DNA of 64,000 nt. It comes from Amphiura filiformis (taxonomy: Eukaryota; Echinodermata; Ophiuroidea; Amphilepidida; Amphiuridae). Below the pieces are notes generated by a model. The model saw nothing but the letters and a program-made list of their open reading frames with translations. It was not told where the DNA came from and did not search any database. Made by a program: the position numbers and the translations under genes. Location: positions 19,120,029-19,184,028 of the forward strand of contig NC_092646.1 in NCBI RefSeq assembly GCF_039555335.1, written 5' to 3'. Each line of letters begins with the position of its first letter. Position 1 is the stretch's first letter. Of the stretch, positions 1-11,800 are shown piece by piece.

Positions 1-446
1 TTCCTTTTAGCCCCAATACAGCATGTTTTGGGCCAAAAATGTCGTAAAATCGCCCAATTTTGCGCAAAATTCACCTTGAATTGGGGCTAAAATAGGATAA
101 ATTTAATTTTTTTCGCGCGCTTCGAGCGCAAATGTCATATTAATAATAGAACAAAATATGCTCACCCCTCTAAATTCGAATGCATCCGCTATCGATTTTA
201 AACTTGGCCACTTGGGTGCACATGCCTTCCTCGGCAGAGTAAGTTTGGGGCCTCCAAATGTTGGTCTGGCCCAGGGCCCCCAAAAAAGGTAAATCTGGTC
301 CTGCTGCTTAGCATTTGAGGAGTATATGTATACCAAGAGGAGGACGACTGAACAAACGTACTATATGTGCTATAATCTTATATGCATATTCCCATGAATT
401 CTCCGGCAGCGTAATGATTATTGTTTATAATGTATCCAAAAGATAG

Positions 447-891
447 AAAGAAGAAGAAGAAGAAGAAGAAGAAGAAGAAGAAGAAGAAGAAGAAGAAGAA
501 GAAGAAGAAGAAGAAGAAGAAGAAGAAGAAGAAGAAGAAGAAGAAGAAGAAGAAGAAGAAGAAGAAGAAGAAGAAGACGAAGAAGAAGAAGAAGAAGAAG
601 AAGAAGAAGAAGAAGAATATGAAGAAGAAGAAGAAGAAGAAGAAGAAGAAGAAGAAGAAGAAGAAGAAGAAGAAGAAGAAGAAGAAGAATATGAAGAAGA
701 AGAAGAAGAAGAAGAAGAAGAAGAAGAAGAAGAAGAAGAAGAAGAAGAAGAAGAAGAAGAAGAAGAAGAAGAAGAAGAAGAAGAAGAAGAAGACGAAGAC
801 GAAGACGAAGACGAAGAAGAAGAAGAAGAAGAAGAAGAAGAAGAAGAAGAAGAAGAAGAAGAAGAAGAAGAAGAAGAAGAAGAAGAAGAAG
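447..891. repeat. GAA/AAG microsatellite
   Basis: About 445 bases of almost pure GAA triplets, interrupted by a few GAC and TAT variants, including a four-unit GAAGAC run near 790. Long polypurine-polypyrimidine tracts of this kind can form triplex DNA. The open frames across it are artefacts of the repeat. Confidence 0.98.
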
Positions 892-1199
892 GTATAAGTG
901 TAACCTACTCGGGTGAAATTGATATTTTGCTGGGCTATTTGTCCTTTGGCAGTCTTTTCCCGGACTTTTCTATAGCCGCATAATCGGGGTGCCATGGGTG
1001 GCACAAGGGCCAGTAGGCTACGAGTAATACCTGTCATTTCAACAAAAATATGTTTTCCTGTTTTTGTAATTTGCAAATTTTAATGCTTCATGTATGGCCT
1101 GTGGGTGGTGATATAGGGCATGAAACCCGGACAGGCGCCCTCCTATGACCACTGTGCGTGTTATTGCCGCACACAATGCTATATAGCCTCTCACGTGCT

Positions 1200-1435
1200 A
1201 TTAGATGAAACGGTTAGTAGACCAATCGGTTAGTATACTAAATGGTTGTCGGACCAATTGGTTATTAGGCTAAATGATTGTTAGACTTATCAATTATTAG
1301 ACTAAATGGGTATCGGACCATCTGGTTATCGGACCAAACGGTTATAGGACTAAATGATTAGTAGACGTATTGGATAAAGACCAAGTAGGTTTAGACGAAA
1401 TGGATGTAGACGAAATGGTTATTGGGCTATTCCAG
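1200..1435. repeat. degenerate array of a TTAGACCAAATGGT-like word
   Basis: Roughly every 15-20 bases a variant of T-T-A-G-N-C-C-A-A-T-G-G-T recurs, joined by TTA spacers. The same word recurs at 15800-15850, 52960-53140, 54305-54545 and 55135-55195. Here it leads directly into the GGGAATTCCC repeats. Confidence 0.8.
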
Positions 1436-2090
1436 AAATTAATGGCACCCCCCCTAAAGAAGACATGTGAATTTGTACCATAAATTTTTGGGAATTCCCA
1501 GAACAAAATTTTATCCCAAAAAATTGGGAATTCCCATTTTGATAAAAAAAATGCTTAAAAATATTGGGAATTCCCAGTGACCCTAAAGAAGACATGCAAA
1601 TTTTTGCCAAATTTTTGGGAATTCCCATACCAAAATTTTAGCAAAAAAAATTGGGAATTCCCATTTGATAAAAAAATGCTTAAAAATATTGGGAATTCCC
1701 AGTGACCCTAAAGAAGACATGCAAATTTTTGCCAAAATTTTTGGGAATTCCCATACCAAAATTTTAGCAAAAAAAAATTGGGAATTCCATTTGATAAAAA
1801 AAATGCTCAAAAACTTGAGAATTCCCAGTGACCCTAAAGAAGACATACAAATTTTTGTCAAAATTTTTGGGAATTCCCAAGCCTAAAAAAGGGGCACTTT
1901 TCTTGGGAATTCCCATGTCTTCTTTAGGGTTTCATCAATATGCTGCCCCTTTTTTTTGGGAATTCCCACTGTCAGAAAAAAAATGCTTTAAAAAATTGGG
2001 AATTCCCGGTGTCCCTAAAGAAGACAAGCAAATTTTAGCCAAAATTTTTGGGAATTCCCAAGCCTAAAAATTTAGACAAAAAATTTGTTC
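1425..2090. repeat. GGGAATTCCC tandem repeat, copy 1
   Basis: About a dozen exact or near GGGAATTCCC palindromes, with the words CCCTAAAGAAGACATG and GCCAAAATTTTTGGG between them. Larger units recur about every 124-129 bases (the word CCCAGTGACCC starts near 1572, 1696 and 1825). No protein is encoded. Confidence 0.9.
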
Positions 2091-2179
2091 TGCCCTGCCC
2101 TTTATTCAGAGGTGTAACGACCGGGGATCAGGGAGTGTTTCCCCAGGAGTGTTTCATGGTGGAAAATGGGAAAACACAC

Positions 2180-2720
2180 TGAAGCAATTTTTCTTTTTAA
2201 TTATTTCAAAATGTTTTTCATTTTGTTATTATAAACATATTTGACATATTTCTACTTTTATTTTTCTAAATGCGTTGCGATTTTAGATTTTTTCCAGTGA
2301 TTTTACTTTTGTTTTAAATATTGTTAAAGCGATTTTTGAATATTTCCCAATTTCACTCTTTTTTTTTAATTGTTGAAGCCATTTTTGTGATTTTACTTAT
2401 ATTTTACCCATTTTGAAATATTTACTGTGTTTTCGCAATTTTTGGGACATTGTAAAAATATATCCTGGAATTCTACAAATGTTAGGATGTTTTCAGATTA
2501 TTTCTTGTGATTTACAATTGTTTGCATTTTTTTAAATATTTCCTGCGATTTTAATAACAACTTTTTTGGCATTTTTGTAAATTTATATTAACAATAATTG
2601 TATAATTATTTGGGAAGTTTTCAAATAGGCCTATTCCTTGGTGTTTTACCATTTTTATAAATATTTTATGCGATTTAACCATATCTTTGGGATTTAAAAA
2701 ATTCTTACAATTGTTTTTTT
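2180..2720. repeat. degenerate TTTCCTGCGATTTTA array, block 1
   Basis: T-rich sequence in which variants of TGCGATTTTA or TGTGATTTTA recur every 30-60 bases. A second block lies at 4130-4680. No coding signal is seen in either. Confidence 0.6.
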
Positions 2721-2869
2721 TTTTTTTTTGGGGGGCAGGGGCAGTTTTAATCATTTCCTGCACTGTAGGCCCTAACTCTATATCGCCTACCCCATGGAAG
2801 AAACACAAAACAAAACAAAATGTGTTAGGTCCTTTTTTCATCAACTTATTTTTTTCCCCAAAAATATAA

Positions 2870-4080
2870 ATATTATCATGTATTATGTTAGTTGTTTAAA
2901 GTTCTGGAAACTTCATCTCTTTATTGTGTGGTATTGAAATATCAAGTATGACTTTGTGTCCATTGCCCAACATTTAAAAAGACTTCAAGGGGCAAGGAAA
3001 TTATATTTGTCTGCATTGTGGAACTTTTTGTTTCAAAAACAGACTTTTGCAAAAATATAAATGCTACATAAATTTAAGACAGTATAAACATGATAAACAC
3101 AGATATCACAGAACACAAACCCTTGTGTTTGTAGCAACTACCAATATTACATAATTATGACCTTGACCCTTGCTAAGACTCAATGCATAGTCTGCATTGG
3201 TCTGTGCAGTATGTGTTCCAATATCTGTGGGTCTTATCATATGCCTGCAGCATTCAGAGCATGAGCAGCATTACCATGATTACTATAGTTTCAAAGTTTG
3301 ATTCCAGAGCAGATGCTATTTACATGTTTGAATTTTTATAATGGTTTACTGGTTTTATGCTGTACCGTACATTTCTCTTTTATGTGAATTTATATCTAGT
3401 CTGCTATATTAAAGCATGGGAATAGTAGATCTACTACTATTTCCATGATTAAAGTTAACTTTGTTCAAGTCATTATAAAACTTGTAGCCTAAACCTTTGT
3501 CAACCAATTTAACGGCATTTTTAAGGAGATGGTTTGGCTATAGAGGTGAAATGTCAAGCATGTCGGAGAACACTTGATGGACAATTTGAAGATCCCGGCT
3601 GAATAATTATTATAAAAAAAAAATACTTTTGAATTGAGTTCTACCTCAGCAAAAGCCTCAAATTCAAATGTAAAACAATTGTTGAAATATATGAAAAAAA
3701 TGAACACTTAAAATTCCACACCATATCATGGTGAAATAATTTGCAGGTTTTTTCTCAAAATGACTTGTACGATGTTAAGAAACAAAATTAAATGTTATCA
3801 TTTATTTCCAGTCCAGAAAATTAGATATAGGCTGTGGAATTGTGCAATTTCTCTAGTAGGTATAATAAAAAAAATATCACTTTTTTTTTCTGTCGGACAC
3901 GTTAAATTTAATGATGTTGGACGGAATTATATTAAACAATGCCCTGAAAAAATTACCATACTAGTGGTTATTAATTGTTCCACCTTTTAATGATATCAGA
4001 AAGTTTAGTGTAAAAACACATTAGGCCTACATGTTCATAAAATGGTAACTAAAATGACCAAATAAGTCTTACTAGGGCCC
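2870..4080. other. AT-rich sequence without recognised content
   Basis: Both strands carry only short open frames with skewed composition. I see no domain, RNA gene or clear repeat boundary. Confidence 0.5.
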
Positions 4081-4129
4081 GGCCTATATGTTGGGACTTG
4101 GGGGGGGCACATGTCATTGTCCCATTGAG

Positions 4130-4680
4130 CGATATTATTAAGGTGTTTAAAAAATATTTTACATTATTTCATGCGATTTTACATTTCATGTGATTTTATA
4201 TATTTTTCAGTGACTCAGAAATTTTGGCTAATTTTTACAATAATTTACAAACATTTTTGCTGTTATTTCACATTTATAATTTCCTGCGATTACATATCTT
4301 TCCTTGTGATTATATATTTTTTCATGTAATTTTAAATTTTTTCTTGTGATATTTTTGGTCAATATGCATTTTTTCCCCAAAAGACCTAAATTTTCAGGTG
4401 CTTTTGGAAAACAAATATAATTTTAATACGAAAGGACAAAATTTTCAAATGATGGACGGCTTTTTATCCCAGCTACATACACTTAACATATCATTAAATT
4501 AATACTTCCAGGACTGTTAAATTTCAAAAATATTTTATGTGATTTTGAGTGATTTCACTTAATTTTATCATTTGTACGAGTTTTTACCAATACTTTACAA
4601 AAACATTTTTTGTTAAAATGTGTCAATATTTTAAAATTGTTTGTCATTTTAATGCGATTTTCCATTTTCACTCATGTGAC
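4130..4680. repeat. degenerate TGCGATTTTA array, block 2, with foldback fragment
   Basis: Same word as the block at 2180-2720. Between about 4400 and 4535 it is interrupted by a diverged piece of the 5613-6211 foldback family, recognised by CCCAGCTACATACACTT and the following AT-rich arm. Confidence 0.6.
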
Positions 4681-4719
4681 ATGTCAAATTTGTATTTGTT
4701 TACAGCCTATATGGGTATA

Positions 4720-5610
4720 ATCAGAAATAATGGCACCAAAGTGTGACAAAGGGGTCAAAATTACAAACAGTGTTCAGAGATGTAATTGTTGTCTTATTTA
4801 AGCAAAACATATCTAATTCAAGAACAAATTTAAAAATTACTTCAGTAATGTTACTAAATATATTTTTTCAACTGGTTTATTGGCAAAAGTAGTCCAAAAT
4901 CTTCAGAAACATAACACAAAAGATCCATGTCATTCCTTGTTATATTTTGACAAAATTATGCAAATATGTTTTATTTAATTACTTAGACACTAAACTAAAA
5001 TTGTCATGTAGAATTTTTCACATGGAAACAAAGTTTTGGAAAAAAAAATTTTTTCATTAAAACACCTAAAATTTGTGGAAATCAGGAACAAAAGTTTTTA
5101 TTTGTCAAAAGAAACATTTGCTTTTGAGTTCCTATCGCAATGCACTAATAAAATATGAATATTGCCACCTTGGTGTATGAAAAAATCAAGTTGAATTCTG
5201 ATGTAACACTCCTGACGAGACAGGATTTCTCATTTCAACCCGCTCTAAAAAAACAACTTTGATATCAACTTTGAGCTAATGGGGGTAATCACAATCTAAG
5301 TCAGCTGAGAGTACCTGCGCATCAGTTGCGGACTTGTGGAAGCGGAAATGATTCTGATATCCTAATGGCAGCGGAATAATTGTTGAAGTGTGCTGGTACT
5401 TAGGTGTAGCGCACGTTAAATCACCGACATTTATCATGCAAGTTTAATTTTTTCCAAGTTTGGCCCAAATGTTGTTTTTACTAAAAACAGACTGAAATGG
5501 ATTATTGCTGTCATCATTACCTTACAATCCTACACAATCTGGCGACAAGTGATTTTTGGAACATATTTTATTTTTCGCACCATGTAGTCTTCACATGTTC
5601 ATAAGCAGAC
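4720..5610. other. AT-rich sequence without recognised content
   Basis: No open frame with domain-like composition and no clear terminal repeats. Nothing is supported here. Confidence 0.4.
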
Positions 5611-5612
5611 TA

Positions 5613-6211
5613 TTAAGGGAAGGGGTATGAACGTTTGGACAGTATTTATTGTGGGACATTAGAGCACATCTGACATATCGAATTGCATTCTGGATACGAA
5701 GAATGTCCTTCTGATATCAAATAATTTTGATTTTTTGAAATTCGCAATGTAATACACATTTTATGGCAAATCATTAAAAATTGATATTTTTGATATTTAA
5801 CAGTACTTGAAGTTAACTTTATAAATCTGATGATTTATACTTAAAGTGTATGTAGGTGGGATGAAAAGCTGACGATCAATTGAAAATTTTGACCTTTCGT
5901 ATTGAAGATATGGAATTTTTTTCCCAAAACACCAGCTATACACTTTAAGAATATATCATTAGATTTATAAAATTTATTTCGAGGACTGTTATATTATAGT
6001 CTATGGTTATATATCAAAAATTTGAAAAATATCAAATTTTAATAATTTGTCATAAAATTTGTATTATATCGTGAATTTCAAAAATGAAAATTATTTGATA
6101 TCAGAAAGACATGCTTCGTATTCAGAATGCAATTCGATACGTCTGAGGTGCTCTCATGTCCCACAAAAAATACTGTCGAAACGCCATAAACGCTCATTCT
6201 AGATCCCTTAA
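5613..6211. mobile_element. foldback MITE, family A copy 1
   Basis: The two halves are long imperfect inverted repeats. The left end reads TTAAGGGA then ATGAACGTTTGGAC; the right end closes with TCCCTTAA. Paired inner words include TATCGAATTGCATTC and GAATGCAATTCGATA. TTAA at both ends may be the target duplication. It has no coding capacity. Confidence 0.85.
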
Positions 6212-6869
6212 TCGACTAATACGAAATAATTTGGTACTTAATAATAGCAGATACTTCACAAAATGCCATGAAAACCAATGCAAAACTTTAAAATACAAGT
6301 ACCTATTTTCTTGTCACGCTAACATGTAACACTGCTGACCATATGGGGAAGAAAATTGGGCATATTATTTTTTACATGACAGCTATATGACACTACAGAT
6401 TGCTGTGGTTAAAGGGCCAGAGGATGATTTAAGGAAGCCCCATCATGCACTGCAAACGTGTTATCACCAGAGTTTCAACTGCCACTTTACTTTTCAAATC
6501 CCATTGAATTCTGTGCAAAAGATGTTGTTTAAGAATTGTGCGTGTGTCATTATTAGTTGGTCGATTTCAGATCTAAATTTAACCATGGCCGTCAATGCAA
6601 TGTGCGAGCAGTCGTGTCATGTTCACTCACACAGCTGTGCTAACCGCAAGTCAACACAGTGGTGTGGTGGGAAGTGCTTTAATCATCCTCTGTTAAAGGG
6701 CCAATCATAACACACTTTTTGAAAGATGAATTTCTTTGCTGGTCTTTTTCATTTGCATAGCAGACATCAAAAACCAAACGGTGCCATTATTTTCTACTTT
6801 ACCCATATGTAATACACATAAATCATGCATAACTCACAAACGAAAAATTGGAATCAACTAAAATTTGGG

Positions 6870-7310
6870 GAATACGGGCTTTTTGTGGATATCTACTGAA
6901 ACATACCCAAAGTTATAAATAATGAAGAAGGAGGCGGCCTCGAGTTTGCTCGAGCCCCAATCACGTCAAAGTTATAAATAGCTGAAATGCAAATCTGCTG
7001 CACATCGCGGTACCGCCTTTCGACTAGGGGTCTTCCGGTGAGAAGGTCCAAAAAGGGGTCATTCCATGAGACTGTGGAAAATCTTATCAAAAAGAAAGTC
7101 TTTCCGTCAAACTAGGACAAATTTGGGGTCAAAGTATTAAAATAGGTATAAAAACGGGGTCATTCGGTGAGAAATTTTCAGAAATTTTGAAACAATGTAG
7201 TCTGTTGGTGACAGGCAAACAAAAACGGGGTCATTGGGTGAGAAGGAGTTCAGTTAAACAATACGGGGTCATTTGGGTGAGAGGGAGTTGAAAAATGGGG
7301 GTCAATGGGT
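6870..7310. repeat. degenerate GGGGTCATTCGGTGAGA repeats
   Basis: Seven variants of GGGGTCATT-x-GGTGAGA occur in direct orientation at irregular spacing between 7027 and 7300. They are probably the decayed core of an old repeat. Confidence 0.7.
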
Positions 7311-8439
7311 TTTTTTTTTGGCATTACTCTGGGCCATAATTTAATTTGTTTCTTGAGGTGCATGTGGTGTTTCCAATTTTCTTAAAATCTAAAAAATTCT
7401 TTATTGCTTTTTGTTTGGCAAATGTGTGCAAATTTGTCCATGCAGGGTTTACTTGAATGCACAAAACACGCGTATTTACGCGTTCAGGCACTTTGGGACC
7501 CATTCAAATCCAAAGTCCCAAAGTCCAACGCGTACAGAATCTTGAAAACGTACGCATTCAAATAATATTTCAAGATTTTAAAAGAGAAACACCCGATATT
7601 GTGTATTTATTCTCGGCTTTTGGCATTTAGGACCTACTCCCAATGTGAAGGGCCCGTCACATTTTGTCACATGTTTTAGTAATTGTGAGTCTCAAGACTT
7701 TTTTAGGCCTAGTTTCAGTGGACCGGTGTAACATTTTAATTTTTGCCAATTGAGTTCGGGTCCTTATTTCTGTTTAAAGCAATTTATAGGCCTAACATAA
7801 TAGGGAAAACTTGCCATCCACGAAAGGTTTCATGGACTGCTCATTTCACAAATTTTCAGCTTTTTTAAACTAAAATTTTACACATGAATAGTGCCAAAAT
7901 GGTCCACCAAACCACTTCAATTAGGTCTTCATCTTGCAAAAGTTTCTTACTTCTCAGGGGGCATTTTTTACATTTTATTATTTTCTTCTAAAATTGGACC
8001 CCCCCCCCCCCTTCTGACTGCTCTAGATCCGCCACTGCTCCAAAACCACACACATTGTTAAAAATGTCTTCAAAAATAATATTATAAAAATACCTCTTGG
8101 GTAATGTTTTGGACCCCTTCAGAGAAAAAAATCACAATTGAAAGGGTCAAAAAAATTTGAAAATTACCCTTCAGCAAAATGTTTAAAGAAAACCCTGCAT
8201 ACTACTACTATCAATAGTTGGGTAAATTTGCCATAATTTTAAACAGAAATAATCAAAAAATGTTGGTCTCCTACCCAAATCAAAATCAAGAACTTCCCAC
8301 CCCTTTGTAAATACTAACTCAGGCGACTACTAGTATTTTAATTTAATTTATTGATTTTTCTTTATTCTTGTGAAGTTTACAGAGTTTCCTTATAACAAGT
8401 CAAGTCTTGGGATATCTTTTATAGAACCTATACATTATA

Positions 8440-9792
8440 CAGGGTGTATCAAAATTAAGTACACAGTTTGAAAAATGCCGCTAGATTAAAAAGTATGAGG
8501 TCTTTGGTCAAAATTCTCTAGTTGATAACTTAACCAACATCATGTCATCCTACAGCTGAAAAATCACTGGCGTGCGACCATTAATAAGGATTTTGTGGCT
8601 ACTTTTGTGAGCCGAGTACAAAAAGCAGTTGCGCGAAGTCAATTAGGTATAAATCCCGGTGCTTGTTATTGTTGTGGAGCCAAGAGAATCATGCAGGTGT
8701 ACAGATCATTTGTCCTCATTGTTAGGGTTCCAATCCTGTGCATGTGTGAGTTACATAACATGTGACTTTGGGTAAATCTGGGCAACTATCTCCTTACATA
8801 TTCTAGGTTTTACTTGACAAGGAGAATAGCAACATTAAAATGGATACTCCACAGTACACACCAGAGCAAAGGGCCTTCCTTGTTGCAGTGTACCATCGCA
8901 CCCAGAGTCCAGCAGAAGTGCTTCGTAGATTCCGTCAGCAGTACCCAAGTACACGCGCGCCCCCTTCACGTGGTGCTATTTACAAAAATGCTGCAAAGAA
9001 TCAGATAACTGGAACGAGTCGTAATCTGAACAGAGAACATTGTTGTCGCCCTCGAGCTGGAAGATCTGCTGCTAATATCCTAGCAGTCCGTAACACTCTG
9101 CAGGCGGGGCGAGCAGGAGGTCAAACTAGCTGCCGTCGAAATGGACTTGGAATACCATCTGCAACCCTTAACAGAATAACTCGTTTATGACTTGCGATTT
9201 CATCCCTATCAGACGACAAGGAGACGTCAACTTCAGCAAGCAGATCACCAACGTCGAACTGTGTTCTGTCAGTGGCTTCTTGCCCGTCCCCTACGTTTCC
9301 TGGAAGATTTCATAATTGGCGATGAAGCAGAGTTTGCATTAAATGTTTTCACAAGTCCTCCTGCAGACCTTGATGAACTTCAGAGACGCATAATTGCACA
9401 AGTTGACATTCTCAGGCAGAACAGACCTCTCATTAGACGTGGTTTGAACGCCATGTTGAGAAGAGCCGAAATCTGCATACAGAAGAATTGTGGGCATGTG
9501 GAAGACTAAGACTAAAACTGTCAATAACTGTAAACAGTAAAGAAAGTGGTGAGACTTTTTTTGTGATTTGTATGTTGTTTTGATTTTTATTGACTTCGCG
9601 CAACTGCTTTTTGTACTCGGTTCACAAAAGTAGCCACCAAATCCTTATTATTGGTCACACGCCAGTGATTTCTCAGTTATAGGAGGAGAAGATATTGATT
9701 AAGTTATCAACTAGAGAATTATGACCACAGACCTCACACTTTTTCATCTAGCGGCATTTTTCAAACTGTATACTTAATTTTGATACACCCTG
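8440..9792 (+). mobile_element. Tc1/mariner-type transposon with about 205-bp terminal inverted repeats, internally deleted
   Basis: The ends CAGGGTGTATC and GATACACCCTG begin inverted repeats that can be followed for about 205 bases each, including the word AAAGCAGTTGCGCGAAGTCA. TA flanks each end, as expected for Tc1/mariner insertion, but the identity extends to nine bases (TACATTATA) on both sides. The interior is a damaged transposase reading frame. Only 1.35 kb in all, so this copy cannot transpose itself. Confidence 0.92.
8840..9509 (+). pseudogene. Tc1/mariner-like (DDE_3) transposase, frameshifted and deleted
   Basis: The first part (8840-9190) starts M-D-T-P-Q-Y-T-P-E-Q-R-A-F-L-V and contains the helix-turn-helix region through G-I-P-S-A-T-L-N-R-I-T-R. 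A one-base insertion near 9187 shifts the frame. The second part (9189-9509) continues D-L-R-F-H-P-Y-Q, F-C-Q-W-L-L-A and the first catalytic block I-G-D-E-A-E-F. It then jumps to the family's C-terminal segment (L-D-E-L-Q-R-R-I-I), so the second and third catalytic acids are absent. The start is the first ATG before the conserved block. Confidence 0.88.
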
Positions 9793-9987
9793 TACATTAT
9801 ACATCTTTATTTGTCTGAGCTGAGTATTTGAATGCAAACACCGCTAGGTCATGCTCCCCGCCCACAATATTTTTTTTCCGTAGTTAACAGTTGCATCGCA
9901 TACCGTACATAATGTACATTAGTATTATGAGGCTAGATTCCACATTAAATGCCATTATTATTTCCTCTTAACAAAAAGAAACAAAAT

Positions 9988-10173
9988 CAGTGCCGCCGAC
10001 AAGGGGTTAATGGGGTGTGTTACCCCGGATCAAGGGTCCTAGGGGCCCGTAAAAATAAAGAAAACATACATTAATGGGCCCATAAAAGCAAAGAAAAGAG
10101 ACCCCAGGGGCCTTAAAAAGGGGCCCCGGGCGTTCATTTTACCCCGGGTCCGTAACGGCTCACGGCGGCACTG
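9988..10173. mobile_element. hAT MITE with 8-bp target duplication
   Basis: 186 bp with ends CAGTGCCGCCG and CGGCGGCACTG. Flanks AACAAAAT and AACGAAAT match at seven of eight bases. End sequence and duplication length are those of hAT elements. Confidence 0.85.
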
Positions 10174-10406
10174 AACGAAATATATAAAATTCTACCAAGG
10201 AATGACCGGGGTTCGGAATCAACAACCTATGGATATACCATAGCTATACCACTATGCTGTGAGTCATTCTGCCAGGAAGGTGTCTGTTTATCATACTTAT
10301 TGATTACGGAATAAAGCGTATACACAGCGATATATTACTAGTTTTTGAGAAAATTGTGTGGATGAGGCTGTGGATCACAAATTACCCCTTTAATTTCACC
10401 TATTTT

Positions 10407-10462
10407 AATAGATGTACTGGAGGAATAGCTATTAAAATAGCTATTCCTCCAGTACATCTATT
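10407..10462. repeat. perfect 27-bp inverted repeat
   Basis: Arms 10407-10433 and 10436-10462 are exact complements separated by AA. The stem contains CTGGAGGAATAGC. It is not part of any element I recognise. Confidence 0.9.
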
Positions 10463-11014
10463 TAACTTTTGACTCCTAATAAAATCACAAACATCGGCAG
10501 CTTTTAATCATGTTAATAGATTGGGCATTCCATGTTCGATGGCCAAATATGACCAATTCCAGAACCCACAGCAGTGTCAAGTAAACAGTACAATGGAACA
10601 AGTGAAGAAAATCACTGTGTGTGGGGTTGCTAAAGCTTAAGTTTTCGCTTTCCACAAAATGTCAACAGTACCCCACAGATTATGGAAAATTAGTTTTTCA
10701 AGTTTCCAAGATTTGTCTTGGCACTTCAGAGCCATACCACGCCTAAAATAGAGAAATATGGCAGACAACACAAGTTCTGTTGAAATGACAGCAGTGGTTT
10801 TTTTTTTTTTCAGTTCTTCAATTGAAGAAAAAAATGTACCTGCCTGCAAATTCTGAAATATTTTGTTCTCATCATACATATCATTAAATTAAAGGTCATA
10901 TATTTTGCTTGGACAACATCATATCATTGGCAATCTAATATTATGAAGACAATGAAAAATTAAAATTATTTGATATCAGAAAGACATTCTTCGTCTTGGC
11001 CTTTGCCTTGGTTG

Positions 11015-11050
11015 TGTTTGTGTGTGTGTGTGTGTGTGGGGGGGGGGGGT
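11015..11050. repeat. GT microsatellite followed by G run
   Basis: GT dinucleotides running into about a dozen consecutive G. Confidence 0.9.
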
Positions 11051-11699
11051 GTACGAAGAACGCATTTGGCTTGATGAATAGGAGCTATTGATATGGTTTG
11101 GGCTTATCGTTAGATTACCCCCCAAATAGTACATCAACTCCCATTCCACGCCTATACCAGAATGACTTCAATGTCTTGAGACAATTAGGACAACCACCAA
11201 CAAGAGAGAAAGACCACGTGTTGCACTATTCAGGAATGTCTATAGGTGGCCAAAAAGTCCAGTCATTAAGCACGCTGGAAATGGACAAGAATGACTGAAA
11301 AGAGAGTGAGGGGACCCAGGTTCAGGATCAGGCAAGAGAAAGTATAAGAGATGCGCATGTAATTGCCTTGCTTCAAAACAAGAAAGTAGCAACTGCTTAA
11401 ATTTGTCTGTGATCATGGTGGACATTGGTGGCAGGCCTCTAAATGATACCAATTAGGTTGCTCTTCCGCGACTATCAAACTTATTCATTGCATGGCAGGC
11501 GAGGCAAGAGTGGGGGGGGGGGGGGCTTCAAACTCCAACATCAATTCTGTAGGGTTATTTTTACTCCATTTCTAGGGGTAAGTTTTACTAAAAATAAACC
11601 CAGCAAAATGTTTTGAAATTATAGTCCCACGTTGTCTAAAGATTCTTTGAAAGTACCCTGTTTTTGGACTATTTTACCCCTACTTGAAAATTGACACTC

Positions 11700-11800
11700 C
11701 CTCATCAGGATTAGGATTATGGTTTAATTAGGGTTAGGCATCAGTGTTAGGGTTAGGACTTTGTTTAGGGTTAGGGCCATTGTTAGGGTTAGTATTTGGG
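11700..11800. repeat. interstitial TTAGGG-like repeats
   Basis: TTAGGG or TTAGGGTTAGG occurs about five times in 100 bases, with degenerate spacers. This is the deuterostome telomere hexamer, here internal and decayed. Confidence 0.75.

Noticed and set aside
378..1076. Long open frames of Lys or Phe on both strands
   Set aside because: They are translations of the GAA microsatellite; no flanking coding signal.
1419..2067. Four overlapping frames with repeated G-I-P or E-F-P motifs, resembling a repeat protein
   Set aside because: They arise on both strands from the GGGAATTCCC repeat; the reading frame is not conserved between units.
6387..6710. 107-residue plus-strand frame
   Set aside because: No domain, no splice or start context; composition resembles random translation.
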